From Corbicula japonica (lineage: Eukaryota; Mollusca; Bivalvia; Venerida; Cyrenidae): a stretch of 64,000 nucleotides of DNA. The notes beneath the pieces are model-generated. The model did not search any database. It saw nothing but the letters and a program-made list of their open reading frames with translations, and had not been told where the DNA came from. The DNA lies in contig JAZAYU010000079.1 of the NCBI GenBank assembly GCA_038501625.1, forward strand, positions 248,001 to 312,000, read 5' to 3'. Both the position numbers and the translations under genes were made by a program. Position 1 is the first letter of the stretch, and the number at the start of each line of letters is the position of its first letter. Below are positions 36,264-42,030 of the stretch, piece by piece.

Positions 36264-39200
36264 TTTGTTATAAGTATGTCAATTACTATAGGACGCCACA
36301 AACAATTCACGAAAAGTAAAACCTTTAGGGATAGCGCCTTTGAAAGGTCAGTGGCAATTTGTTTTGGGGATTTAAACTAGCTTCTAGGGTGCCCCAACCT
36401 CACACTTTCCCCAACAGGTTCTCATATCTCAAAACAAGCACAAGTTGTCTTAGTGAAATAACTCCAACACCCCATCAGCTTATCAATGTTGCATGCAAAA
36501 GCACACAAACATATAAAACATAAGAAGCTAATAGCATTGAAAAGCCAAAGGGGTGGGTACTCAATGACCTTACCGAGAGTCATATCAGCAAGAACACGAT
36601 GACAGGGATAAAAGAAACAACAAAAGGCAACATTAAAAAAGTGAAATATGCGTATCAAGAATCACCACACTCAGAAAATGACACAGCCTCCACAAGCAGC
36701 GAAAAAGTAGAGAAGAAAAGAGATCGTGTGTTTATACAGATATAAATTTTAAAATTATGTGCAGTAAAAACTCCCTAATCCGGATCCTCAATAATCCGGA
36801 ATCCTCCGAAAACCGCCAAATTTGCACGGTCCCGATTTTTTTCCTTCTTATTTCATTCTAACAAAAACCTCAAAATACCGGAACCTCCGAATTAAGGAAA
36901 CCGACCTTAAAATTTCGATTTTATTTGCAAATTGCTCTTTAAAAAACCTGAAAACCGGATTTGAGACAATTGCCATTAAATGTTATGAACTCTAGTTGTC
37001 TAGTCAGGGGTTTGTGTATTGTCAAACGTGTCAAACATCATCAGGTTCCGATTTAATATTAGGACCTTGCATATTATTTAAAAGGCGCGAAAATTATCAG
37101 GATTAATGACTGGGAAAGATAATTGTTGCGTAAACATATGTAAGATTAAGGAGTCGAGTAGACAATAATTACATAATTGTCTGTTAAATTTGTTGTTTAA
37201 ACAACTGCAACTTTTTATGATGTATTTTTAACACAATTGGTCACATTTATAATAAATTATTTAGTTAATAAATTAATTATGTTACATATAATTTATCGGT
37301 AATGTTAATTATGTCTGAACCTCCCACTAAACGAAAAATGATGGGAATTTGGGTTAATTCAATACTTATACAGAAGCTCTATTGTAATTATGAAAACGTA
37401 TATCGATATAAGTAAATAAATAAAAAATGTTGGATTATATTTCTTTTTTTCATGATTATAAATCTATCAATTTGAAAGGTGTCAATGCATACATTCAGGT
37501 AAGACCTAGAAACGGGATTTACCATACTAATAAGTACACCACTAGTCAAATTTGGTGATAAAGGTAAAATCCTCTGTAAACCGGAATCCTCTCTAAACCC
37601 GATTTTTCTTCAGTCCCGAAGGTCACCGGTTAAGGGAGTTTTTACTGTACCACAAACAATTACGAAAGAGAGAAAAATAAAAAGATAAGTTTCGTACTAG
37701 TCGGGGGACTACCGGACGCTGCCGCCACCGTGGACGACGAGACGCCGCCGGAAAATAGGGTCCCTATGTGTTTACCTGCTATTGCAGGCGACAAAATAAA
37801 AACAAAACAAAACAAATAAAGACCAAAAATTGTCTTAACAGACAATACGATGACGAAACCTACATAATAAATGTAACAAGGGTATGTTACCGCCCTGGAA
37901 CAGTCAGGGCAGTGGCATTACATCTAGGCCACATCGGGTTAATTGTGTGACAACAGTGACTTTCCGTACAGTGATAACAAAACTTACTCTTAACACAGGT
38001 CGTAAAACAGCTCAAAAACACCAACGTCTAGCCACACAGGGCTGAAGGTTATAAAGCTGAGATTGGAAACCAGTCTCAAATCTCAAGCATCTGATTGGCT
38101 GAAATGGCGACTCATTTCAGCCAATCAGATGCTTGAGATTTGAGACTGGTTTCCATGCTTAGTTTTATAACCTTGGGCACAGTTTTTTTACTGCAACACG
38201 GTTACATACAAACTCTTAAATACATGATTGCCATCCTGTGACAAGAAGCTCTAAATATTTTTTGCTGGTAAAACCTTGTTACGGGTTCATTGAATGCTGT
38301 AAAACATCGTGTTAAGAGCAAGAATAGTCTAATTTTAAATGATTTAGAAATTGCAAAGAGTAGTGACTGATTAAAAAAAATGCAGATTTAATTGTAGTAA
38401 GCATATCTGTATTAAAAAACTCAATCGGATTACGAACCTTTTTAGAAGAATCTTTTGCGGGTTTATCGCCTTTCTTTGACTGCAGCTTTCCTTCTGGCAC
38501 CGACATTTGAACAGCTTTTAAATTTTCTTCCTGAAAGAGAAACAGTTATTTACCTAATTCAGTTGATTTTCTGTGCAATAACATCATCGACATATTAAGA
38601 AAGAAACAACATGTTTTCCAACTATCACCGAAACAATTTAAGGTGAGGGGATGTGTTAGGACTGGCAAGTGGCAGTGAACTCTAGACTTGGATTGGAATT
38701 TTGATCAAAAGCTGATGTTCGTTTATATCATTCATTATTTGAAAAGCAGAGTTACGGTAAAATGCTGCTAAATATTTTATTTAGCTGCCACGTTTCTTTC
38801 AGTCTTTCTTTTTTTCCCAAAAATACAGTTAATGTTTTATTTAATGGTATGTTCTTAAGTATGAAATTTAACCTCTGAATTAGGAAAATAGTTGTGTTTT
38901 GATCTTCAAAATAGGTTAACCCAATACAACAACCGGCATCCACAATCTTTTTAAAAGGTAACACTTCAGATCATAACGTTGGATAACTTAAATGTGTATT
39001 ACCGTAGATTAAATAATATGTCTCATGACCTATTTGCTAAGTCGTTAGTTGAATTTTTGCTTGTTCTTACCATAACTGTTTTACAATTCTCTTTTACAAA
39101 AAGTTTTATTGGGTCTGGTAGACAGACTCCGTTTTCACTAAGAAAAATGCTATTTTATTTCAGAGAAAAATAAGACTCTTGATTCATTACAACTCTTCCT

Positions 39201-40604
39201 TAGGATAAGCGCTGTGGGTGATTTTATACAGAAACGTATATCGGCCTCGCTATGTAGTATAAAATTATCCAATAGTTATGGAACGCCTAAGCTGCCTTAT
39301 GTTAAGAAAAACTATTATGCTCGGTCAACTGTCATTCTATTCAGTTATGATAACATTCTGTTTGTGCGCAATACATTATGTCTAACCATCAAACTATACT
39401 ATTGATTAGAGCCATCATCATGTTTAGTCGAAGCATTGTATTACTGAGTGATGCTTTCATTATTCTAAGTTTTAAAATACGTCATGCTGTTGGGTGGCAC
39501 ACTTATTATGTTCAGTTTTGATAATATTTTGACTTGTGCTTTACTCATTATGTTCAGCTATAAAATTATAAAGTTTAGTAGAACAATCATTATGTTTAGT
39601 CGAAGCAGTGTTTTACTGAGTGATTCTTACATTATGTTCAGTTGGAATGACATGCTGTTGGGTAGTAGAAGTATCCTGTTCAGTTACGATAATCTTCTGT
39701 CAAGTGAGTAATTCATTATGTTTAGTTATGAAAATATACCGTTGAGTAGTTTCATCATTATGTGGAGTCGAAGTAGTTTATTACGGAATTATTTTTTCAT
39801 TTTATTCAATTTGTTGCAATGACATGCTGTTGGGTGGCACAATTATTATTATGTTCAGTTACATGTACTTCTACCACTCAACAGTATGTCTTTGAAACTG
39901 AACACAATGAAATAATCACTCAACATGACACTGCTCCGACTAAACATAATGTTGAAACTACTCATCAGTATATTTTCATGACTGAACATAAAGAATTACT
40001 CACCAGACAGAACATTATCATAACTGAACATGATACATGTACTTCTACCACTTAACAGTATGTCATTGAAACTGAACATAATGAAATAATCACTCAACAT
40101 GACACTGCTTCAACTAAACATAATGTTGAAACTACTTAACAGTATATTTTCATGTCTGAACATAAAGAATTACTCACTAGACAGAGTGTTATCATAACAG
40201 AACATGATACTTCTACCACTCAACAGCATGTCATTGAAACTGAACATAATGAAATAATCACTCAGTAATACACTGCTTCACTTAAACACAGCACCCAACA
40301 ACACGTTCTTTTTACACTAGAAAATATTAACATCACATAACATAACATTTCATTTACAGGTCACATTAGAATTATCACACGGCATATCGTTTCTATGACT
40401 CAACAGAATGACATTTGACCGAGCATTATAGTTTTTCTTAACATAAGACAGTTTAGGCGTTCCATAAATAGTGCGTCCAATGCTGTGCGAGTTGTCTCTT
40501 TATAACACATGAAATTAATCGACTTTTTTTAAAAACATCTTACTAATTGGCAAATTTTAAGCAACAGATAAAAAGACTCACCTTCAAGAAATCGACCTGA
40601 TTTT
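8157..40604 (-). CDS. Gene B (partial): multi-exon gene, unknown product
   Basis: Six candidate exons on the minus strand: 40,582-40,604, 38,438-38,530, 32,996-33,103, 32,588-32,624, 25,394-25,488 and 8,157-8,378. Phases fit throughout (the 37-nt exon ends in phase 1 and the 95-nt exon starts in phase 1). The product would run from a Lys-rich linker, through a WW-like segment (FYLKDSG ... WMPFPKSW), a charged helix and a leucine-zipper-like tail. The first exons are not found. The 17-kb last intron contains the giant palindrome and many repeats, whereas the paralogue needs only 0.8 kb. No UBA-like exon like gene A's 53,627-53,735 was found. It could be functional or a decaying duplicate; transcript data would decide. 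Confidence 0.55.
8430..8505. repeat. Small inverted repeat in gene B last intron
   Basis: Arms around aacacgaaat / atttcgtgtt form a hairpin (left aaacacaacttcctaaaaca, right tgtttaaagatgttgggatt). It is homologous to the better-preserved hairpin at 50,516-50,592, so it predates the gene duplication. The arms here are degraded. Confidence 0.65.
8879..9328 (+). mobile_element. ~450-bp repeat, copy 1 (pairs with 14,038-14,484)
   Basis: Runs from ggggaaaaataaatagttta to ggcacagaagtggttaa and is nearly identical to the second copy. Near the right end gattggcccagattggcc occurs twice. No reading frame. The second copy is flanked by TTAA on both sides; this copy has TTAA only on the right. Family not recognised; it could be a non-autonomous DNA element. 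Confidence 0.8.
9617..9910 (+). repeat. (AAT)n/(ATT)n microsatellite block
   Basis: Long runs of aataat with interruptions, including a switch to (att)n and (atc)n near 9,760-9,790. The poly-Ile and poly-Tyr frames seen here are artefacts of the repeat. Confidence 0.95.
9950..10095 (+). repeat. (GAGT)n microsatellite
   Basis: Imperfect gagtgagtgagt tract with gtgt and aagt variants. Confidence 0.95.
10581..10799 (+). CDS. Short unassigned frame, possible exon
   Basis: A 72-residue plus-strand frame (MCAILKMLFEDILAEAYKAM...) with three Cys/Trp-containing blocks (MTWVSDHNIWRCYLFEEIRY). It contains a usable donor (gcggaaag|gtaaac) near 10,779. It lies within the last intron of gene B on the opposite strand. 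It matches no family I recognise, and no partner exon was found, so it may be chance. Confidence 0.2.
   Translation: MCAILKMLFEDILAEAYKAMTWVSDHNIWRCYLFEEIRYPFIMLGLVTVYVENLSTYSKRRVTMRKGKHFFL
10800..11689. other. No gene seen except a (GAA)n tract
   Basis: Contains the purine tract gaagaagaagaagaagg at about 11,296-11,333 (a Lys-rich frame there is an artefact). The rest is AT-rich and unassigned. Confidence 0.5.
11690..11773. repeat. Perfect 33-bp-arm hairpin (84 bp)
   Basis: Arms 11,690-11,722 and 11,741-11,773 are exact reverse complements (outer end atatcgaggggtcagtgcaa) around an 18-nt loop. It could be a tiny palindromic MITE flanked by AT-rich DNA, or a hairpin RNA source. Confidence 0.9.
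11774..14037. other. No gene seen; scattered short repeat remnants
   Basis: Two related short pieces (ggcgcgtaggagc with gccgcgg, near 12,812-12,850 and 13,268-13,310) look like remnants of one small element. The piece at 13,095-13,135 (aagattataaaactgagaat) resembles one arm of the 38,046-38,173 hairpin. A short inverted pair around acagtaaaattgg / caatttactgt lies at 13,375-13,427. No coding signal. Confidence 0.45.
14038..14484 (+). mobile_element. ~450-bp repeat, copy 2 (pairs with 8,879-9,328)
   Basis: Nearly identical to copy 1 over its whole length. It is flanked by TTAA on both sides (tttttaa|ggggaaa ... agtgg|ttaaataa), consistent with a TTAA target duplication, but the ends are not inverted repeats. 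Confidence 0.8.
14540..16335 (+). repeat. Tandem array, ~180-bp monomer
   Basis: About nine degenerate monomers. Each carries aatttcaggttaaagtttgc, gtgcaagctagt, actacttatactacagcttt, tcatatcccgagtgtgtatg, aagaaccataactctaac and atggccctttttcgacttag. Later copies (after 16,020) are more diverged and shortened. The frame at 15,704-15,892 is a by-product of the repeat. Confidence 0.9.
16767..19396. mobile_element. FB1 foldback element made of 31-bp satellite arms
   Basis: The termini TATGGTGGCTGATTTATGCC are inverted at both ends and followed by cgccgcgaaataacgccaag. The arms are arrays of a ~31-bp unit (gcgtggcg + tttttt + cgttatttcgtctttt), in both orientations at 16,800-17,670 and 18,655-19,375. 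The target duplication is ATTATAA at 16,760-16,766 and 19,397-19,403. The matching empty site is in the right arm of the palindrome (21,785-21,791). The long Phe/Arg/Ala-rich frames (RVASFRYF, FSRGVFSLFR) appear in all frames because 31 is not a multiple of three, so they are not genes. The centre holds a different tandem module and a gacggacgga tract. Confidence 0.92.
17700..18650 (+). repeat. Centre of FB1: GGACGGAC tract and ~180-bp tandem module
   Basis: 17,735-17,770 is a gacggacagacagacggacg tract, followed by a hairpin cccgcttcgcggcggg. From 18,150 to 18,650 there are about three ~170-bp units sharing aagaaatgctctataaa, gaaacatgcataccaagttt, ggagtcatttgaac and gttacgctcc. Similar tandem modules occur elsewhere in the window with unrelated flanks. 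Confidence 0.8.
20770..20894. repeat. 125-bp near-perfect hairpin
   Basis: Arms of ~60 bp (ttacatgtctgacagggtga ... / ... tcaccctgtcagacatgtaa) around a cgaggcggagccgagg centre. tgacagta motifs are repeated in both arms. Confidence 0.9.
20923..21164. mobile_element. TA-flanked MITE with CTGTAAAAC ends
   Basis: Ends are CTGTAAAACGCATTAATTTC and, inverted, CTGTAAAACTGGTTTTATTC. TA lies directly outside both ends (20,921-20,922 and 21,165-21,166). The interior is full of ttcgcga motifs in both orientations. This fits a non-autonomous Tc1/mariner-type element of 242 bp. Confidence 0.85.
22200..22749. other. No gene seen; one element-end remnant
   Basis: At 22,568-22,625 the sequence gactattcgaatagtcgagc plus gtcgtttcagactgac resembles the 3' end of the Helentron-like element at 58,627-60,520. 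A pyrimidine/purine-biased stretch lies at 22,325-22,400. No coding signal. Confidence 0.5.
22750..23760 (+). mobile_element. P element copy with decayed RT C-terminus and full 3' UTR
   Basis: Starts at gtcactactaaaatatatga, inside the RT frame, and reads FLDGDVPRATSYGVYISQIV, RFSRACNDVSDFNERNLCIT and EKLLKQGYRYHKLRKTF before frame breaks near 23,020. The 23,040-23,225 part lacks the block between YGDLI and KTICKFKK that 27,381-28,749 retains. The 3' UTR follows and ends at cctgatatgaatatttcact. It is a 5'-truncated, dead copy. Confidence 0.88.
23761..24280. other. No gene seen
   Basis: AT-rich DNA between a P copy and an R copy; nothing recognised. Confidence 0.4.
24285..25035 (-). repeat. 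R repeat unit, minus orientation
   Basis: Contains ggctgggatattgaaacc, ttacggccgccacacggcac, gcaggctcggtttgattgag, cccgggttgagcgcaactca and ctgcatatcacaagacaac. It is colinear with 26,571-27,216, with about 10-15% differences by eye, and has the remains of a second unit at its left edge (24,285-24,360). Confidence 0.8.
25092..25175 (+). repeat. (AAT)n/(GAT)n microsatellite
   Basis: aataataataataataatta followed by gatgatgatgctgatgatg. Confidence 0.9.
25394..25488 (-). CDS. Gene B exon B5: charged helical exon
   Basis: 95 nt with acceptor gatttttatttag and donor ATG|gtaagtg. In phase 1 it reads (E)WMKEKGNSNTRELLQEKEK-DVAQIAKGVKDM and ends in phase 0. The paralogous exon at 51,323-51,417 has identical length, phase and splice sites (WMQENKKKSNTCELLQEKK...). 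Downstream intron sequence (gatgtcagatttgtaagca, aaaacaatgaagcc) is also shared. An amphipathic Lys/Glu-rich helix is likely. Matching length, phase and splice sites make this one of the safest coding calls in the window. Confidence 0.8.
25610..26335 (+). repeat. Tandem array, ~150-bp monomer, with GGACGCAC tail
   Basis: Four units share ttttggagttatgctccgga, aaatttatcaagtaaatatg, ggaataactctaaaaatagg, gtagagttattgttcttgca and ccaatgtgctctgtcagtgt. The array ends with ggacgcacggacgcacagac repeats and aaaggcatttctaatatccc. It lies just downstream (plus sense) of exon B5, inside an intron of gene B. Confidence 0.9.
26336..26560 (-). mobile_element. P-element 3' UTR, divergent variant
   Basis: Shares agagaggaaaagagagcat, the aaaccccc-gtaaaactgc block, ggtcacatgaacaaacaagt and cttggtgaattaactccaac with the variant copy at 52,745-53,205. 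It is a subfamily distinct from the 27,381 copy. Confidence 0.7.
26996..27286 (+). CDS. R-repeat reading frame, probably not a gene
   Basis: A 96-residue plus-strand frame with PPISKLTEILKQGNFRSTIN and DVIDNSTDCMNGETF. A related frame is open in the inverted copy at 3,938-4,159 (KPPIFKLAEMLKTKSKFRST, DNSTDRMYGETF), and DNSTDNMYGETFYGRHTAQ occurs in the SINE body at 62,200-62,290. The shared words follow from shared repeat DNA. No domain is recognised. Confidence 0.15.
   Translation: MNNIRINIGCELKPPISKLTEILKQGNFRSTINKVHTYRAQRPSNDVIDNSTDCMNGETFAAATRHKQRYCDIEIDEKGTLKAIEHDKYENIAGSV
27381..28749 (-). mobile_element. P element, best copy (5'-truncated RT plus 3' UTR)
   Basis: A 1.37-kb insertion in R. 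The 5' (right) junction is at about 28,749, inside the RT frame. The 3' (left) end is at ggtgaaatatgcatatcagg. It carries the intact RT C-terminal frame followed by ~510 bp of 3' UTR. No GIY-YIG endonuclease frame follows the RT, so if this is Penelope-like it is an endonuclease-lacking or unusual branch (inference). The 3' UTR is almost identical to 63,490-64,000, so amplification was recent. Confidence 0.85.
27897..28811 (-). CDS. Reverse transcriptase fragment of P (Penelope-like suspected)
   Basis: 304 codons open on the minus strand; the first ~20 come from flanking R repeat, so the element part starts near codon 21. Motifs in order: IGIPMGTNCAPLVADLFLY (fingers/palm block before the catalytic Asp), SRYLDDLLNID (YLDD catalytic box), YDKRDDFNFNIVNFPF, YGVYISQLVRFSRACNDIND, LLKQGYRYHKLRKTFCKFY, then a basic thumb-like region and FGCTTVAGV-stop. 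The first catalytic Asp and upstream motifs are lost by 5' truncation. Their counterpart is seen on the plus strand at 62,905-63,440. It is the longest protein-like frame in the window and is retroelement protein, not host. Family assignment is from motif style only. Confidence 0.85.
   Translation of the reverse strand: MKVQCSPPYAHHRLGWSKLYYIYVRFGISIYKQVIGIPMGTNCAPLVADLFLYCYERDFMLSLSTEHQDDIITAFNNTSRYLDDLLNIDNNHFSLLVNKIYPKELQLNKANTSEKQANFLDLNLSIENGYVTTKIYDKRDDFNFNIVNFPFLDGDVPRATSYGVYISQLVRFSRACNDINDFNERNLCITEKLLKQGYRYHKLRKTFCKFYRRYPDLIHKYRCSLKSLLQQGISQPVFYGDLIYKLKKIKGHVNFSRLFVKTICKFKKKGYQHDILQRSACLVINPSTVDHYAYLFGCTTVAGV
28851..29449. other. No gene seen; short block shared with 53,110-53,205
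   Basis: 28,855-28,960 (ggcgaaacattattcg ... aagggaactccaatctaaac ... ttcattttctttt) is homologous to 53,110-53,205, where it follows a variant P UTR; it probably belongs to that element. The rest is unassigned AT-rich DNA. Confidence 0.5.
29455..29535 (+). mobile_element. tRNA-like SINE, 3' half
   Basis: ggaattgcatggctgtcgac, a B-box-like ggttcgctcccc and the tail agaggtaatatcatttaata. The A-box half is missing. Confidence 0.7.
29577..30028 (+). other. Insertion relative to the 61-kb duplicate
   Basis: Absent from the paralogous position near 61,070. It starts acagtaaaacttcgaaaact with internal cgaaaactcgaa and cgagttttcgatg motifs, as in some pogo-type DNA elements. A matching right end was not found. 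It could instead be a deletion in the other copy. Confidence 0.45.
30449..31330 (-). mobile_element. P element copy, 5'-truncated and decayed
   Basis: The 3' UTR (30,449-30,900) contains a CA/CGCA microsatellite. RT remnants follow in the minus sense: FLDIDLFIENGYVTTKIYDE, then a decayed YLDD region and GIPVGTHCAP near 31,290-31,320. The frame is broken in several places and ~430 bp of RT 3' part is deleted. Confidence 0.8.
30766..30846 (+). repeat. (CA)n/(CGCA)n microsatellite
   Basis: cacacacacacacacacgca followed by about ten cgca units and a return to caca. Confidence 0.95.
31331..31535 (+). pseudogene. Inverted 5' piece of the P reverse transcriptase
   Basis: On the opposite strand to the adjoining P copy it reads NKGIDFIDLP-like, then NYFKNSETPIVCYKYNTPTR with a frame change. 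The same piece and junction are found at 62,905-63,135. It stops at an inverted-repeat insertion (31,543). Confidence 0.7.
31543..32226. mobile_element. 684-bp palindromic element
   Basis: Ends gggggtaggacgttgcactg and the inverted cagtgccacgtcctaccccc. Homologous arms extend ~280 bp inward (ataaaaatggcggtttagtc / gactaaaccgccatttttat; ttcaggaacgcagattttgt / caaaatctgcgttcgtgaaa). The centre is about 100 bp. No transposase frame. It looks like a long-arm MITE or foldback. Confidence 0.85.
32588..32624 (-). CDS. Gene B exon B4 (37 nt): WMPFPKSW
   Basis: Acceptor atcttctgtttcag, donor GAAG|gtagac. In phase 0 it reads EWMPFPKSWYNE and leaves phase 1, which joins exon B5 to give EEWMKEKG. With the end of B3 (RFYLKDSGSK) it completes a Y-x2-D-[ST]-G ... 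W-x3-P-x2-W pattern that also occurs in gene A exon 54,249-54,362. It is very short, so it depends on that context. Confidence 0.65.
32996..33103 (-). CDS. Gene B exon B3 (108 nt)
   Basis: Acceptor cttttatttacag and donor TCAAAG|gtaaatg. In phase 0 it gives 36 codons with no stop: KDDDVVFETFYHRSGKEFQC, then IYQSGMRFYLKDSGSK. The length equals that of gene A exon 54,893-55,000, although the residues differ. The aromatic-rich end feeds into the WW-like pattern completed by B4. I do not recognise the family. Confidence 0.7.
33635..33745 (+). mobile_element. tRNA-like SINE unit
   Basis: A-box-like ggttagctcaattggttgcg, gcagggctaggcgcattcgc, and B-box-like gcgggttcgctcccag, with tail tagtcagaatcattt. 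It has the spacing of a tRNA-derived promoter but no complete cloverleaf. Confidence 0.8.
33746..35170. other. Mostly unassigned; short R remnant at 33,830-33,920
   Basis: The R piece reads actgtccatgaacaagctca ... gtggctttcaaatttccctt. A 68-residue plus-strand frame at 34,108-34,314 (MESLSKNLFSSIKNSGDNLK...) ends near gaaataaaacc. It is Lys/Ser/Asn-rich and unrecognised, so it is left uncalled. The rest is AT-rich with nothing evident. Confidence 0.45.
35175..35310 (+). pseudogene. Old P RT fragment
   Basis: ttttccattttagacgttga ... ggggtttatatttcatagtt ... ttttccagagctggttgcaatg ... gaacgtaatgtttgcattac aligns to the P RT stretch FPFLDGDVPRA...YISQLVRFSRAC...NERNLCIT, with stops and deletions. 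Confidence 0.7.
35311..35645 (+). repeat. Degenerate tandem repeat, two units
   Basis: Two ~130-bp units share caaagttatgggcaacatag / gaagtttaaggcaacactaa, cataactcgaaaaatagtga / caaaactcttaaaatagtaa and caggagttatt / caggattaat. This is the same general style as the other 150-185 bp arrays. Confidence 0.6.
35969..36094. repeat. 126-bp inverted repeat with ~30-bp ends
   Basis: cttccggaaatccccgacgc ... / ... gcgtcggggatttctggaag enclose about 65 bp. It looks like a tiny MITE. The 121-residue frame covering this region is not supported by anything else. Confidence 0.85.
36120..36640 (-). mobile_element. P 3' UTR copy with expanded (GA)n
   Basis: Runs from tgcatatcaggaatcgccac to cacgatgacagggataaaag. 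The short purine run seen in other copies (gaagagagggagagag) has expanded into a long (GA)n at 36,196-36,261. Confidence 0.85.
36196..36261 (+). repeat. (GA)n microsatellite inside P
   Basis: About 30 ga units; the Arg/Glu and Leu/Ser dipeptide frames here are artefacts. Confidence 0.95.
36641..37672 (-). mobile_element. Second P 3' end in tandem, split by a pogo-like MITE
   Basis: A new terminus (gtgaaatatgcgtatcaaga) starts directly after the previous copy. It runs to tataaattttaaaattatg at 36,761 and continues at 37,648 with taccacaaacaattacgaaa, exactly as expected of an uninterrupted P UTR. Confidence 0.8.
36762..37647. mobile_element. 886-bp pogo/Tigger-type non-autonomous element
   Basis: Ends CAGTAAAAACTCCCTAATCC and, inverted, CAGTAAAAACTCCCTTAACC. 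Subterminal ccggaatcctc motifs occur in both halves. TA follows the right end and TG (probably a mutated TA) precedes the left. CAGT ends with a TA target are typical of the pogo branch of Tc1/mariner. No transposase frame. Confidence 0.85.
37673..38045. other. No gene seen; short GC-rich patch
   Basis: 37,695-37,755 is unusually GC-rich (ggacgctgccgccaccgtgg). A minus-strand frame with a signal-peptide-like start (37,660-37,845) is not supported by context. Confidence 0.4.
38046..38173. mobile_element. 128-bp hairpin MITE with perfect 42-bp inner arms
   Basis: Arms 38,065-38,106 and 38,113-38,154 are exact complements (ggaaaccagtctcaaatctc ... ) around the 6-nt loop gcgact. Imperfect outer arms aaggttataaa... 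extend it. A related half is at 13,095-13,135. Confidence 0.9.
38438..38530 (-). CDS. Gene B exon B2: SVP-GK linker exon
   Basis: 93 nt with acceptor gtttctctttcag and donor AAAAAG|gttcgt. In phase 0 it reads EENLKAVQMSVPEGKLQSKK and GDKPAKDSSKK. Its SVPEGKLQS resembles gene A exon 50,973-51,014 (DSVPGRKLS) and the start of the terminal exons (DSVQGKK). It is a low-complexity basic linker, so the splice sites, the frame and the motif are the main support. Confidence 0.6.
39273..40470. mobile_element. FB2 foldback element with short tandem motif arms
   Basis: Ends ttatggaacgcctaagctgc / complement of gacagtttaggcgttccata. The next ~90 bp are also inverted (cttatgttaagaaaaactat, gctcggtcaactgtcattct). 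The left half is built from cattatgttcagt/tactgagtgat motifs and the right half from their complements (actgaacataatg, atcactca). The Met/Phe/Ser-rich frame here is a repeat artefact. About 1.2 kb. Confidence 0.85.
40582..40604 (-). CDS. Gene B candidate microexon B1 (23 nt)
   Basis: Acceptor tctcattgtacag, donor TTGAAG|gtgagtc. Read after a phase-1 exon it gives NQVDFLK and leaves phase 0, compatible with B2. It is too short to be secure. A related 17-nt block at 38,554-38,570 does not work as an exon. Confidence 0.35.
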
Positions 40605-41830
40605 CTGTACAATGAGATAATCGACAAATAAAAAGCGTTAGGAAAATACAACAACAACTGAATTACGTGTTTTCTTCTGGAAGAATGGAGACCGGGTGGG
40701 TAGGGCTGATCAAGTGTCAGCGACCACACTTTTTCATAACTTTTTACAATAAAGACAAGAAGGAGCTAAAGTTTGTAAATTTACTGTCAATTTTTATGAC
40801 AAAATGCATGCAAAGTGAAGTTTTTTTGCCAATTTTATCTTTTGTAAGTATTCTCCATTTTAAAACTCTAACAAACCAAGTAGGTAAAAGGGACACTGAT
40901 GGAGTACGGTTTAGAGCGGTTCAATTACATAAATCGAATATGTAATTTTTAGAACTGTGATTTTGACGGTGAATATTTGCATATTTTGATAGAATGGAAT
41001 TATATTAGTGACTTGACACTGTCTTTAGAAAAAAAGGGTATATCAGTAAAAACAGTTAGGGTTGGCAGGTAGGCGCCAGTTGATCGTATGAATGTTCATG
41101 ATAAAAAACTTAAGATTTCATAGAAATCTTGTAAATTCTGTTGCGAACCTTATTTTAATTAAAAAAATCTTTGTTGTATTTTGATAGTTTTAATTCATTC
41201 GTAGGTGAAAAGGTTCCTTTTCATTTTTACTCTCCATTTCAATGTCAAAACATGTTGCTGTATTACTTTGACCGACATTGTAGATAAAGTGTTAACATGA
41301 TATCATTATTATTTTAAACGTTTCAAAAGGCAATTCCGGAGATCTTATGCAAACGATATTTTCTTATTAGTTAATGTGTTCCACTCTGCGTCAAAGTTGA
41401 GCATGCATACGAAAATACAGGCTCGAAAACTATTTTTTCACTAATATCACCCTTACAACTAGTTTTAATGTCTTGTTTTTTAAAATATAGAGAACATGTT
41501 TTCCCTTTAATCCAAAAGAAGAAATTAAATGAGATTATCTCGTATTTTAACACGCAATGTATGTGACAAATCGTCGCCATTTTAATTGTGCAGGTTTTTC
41601 TCTTTACAGATGGTATTTTTCCTATTTCATTTTTAGCCTATAATTTGCCATTTGCAACGTTAGGCCCCACTTAAACTGACAATGGTATTTGATAGCCAGC
41701 TAATGTAAAAGTTAAATTATAGATAATTTGTTAAGTTATGGATCTAGAAAAGACCCAGTGTCTAACTGGTCTGTAATATCGTAATATCATAAACACATAC
41801 ACAGTGCCTAAATTACAACAAATTTATGTT
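40605..41830. other. No gene seen
   Basis: AT-rich sequence. Some text at 40,895-41,090 (agtgacttgacactgt, gggttggcaggtaggcgcca) resembles the complement of 35,570-35,720, perhaps an unnamed repeat. No exon signals found. Confidence 0.4.
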
Positions 41831-42030
41831 AAAATACATGAAAAGGGAACTTTGAAAGCCACCCAACACGACAAATATGAAAATACTGCAGGCTCGGTTT
41901 GATTGAGCCTGTTCATGGGCAGTAATGGGATTGCATATTACTGCCCACGCCGCCTAGCCCCGGGTTGAGCGCAACTCAATATTTACACCAATAAACAGTA
42001 CAATTTTAATCCATCCCAAACAAGAATCGG
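41831..42030 (-). repeat. R repeat fragment
   Basis: gaaaagggaactttgaaagc, gcaggctcggtttgattgag, tactgcccacgccgcctagc and gagcgcaactcaatatttac, ending in catcccaaaca. Confidence 0.85.

Noticed and set aside
37660..37845. Minus-strand frame with a signal-peptide-like start
   Set aside because: No exon signals, no homologue recognised, overlaps a transposon edge.
38554..38570. 17-nt possible microexon upstream of exon B2
   Set aside because: It would leave a 23-bp intron before 38,530 and, in the needed phase, contains a stop.
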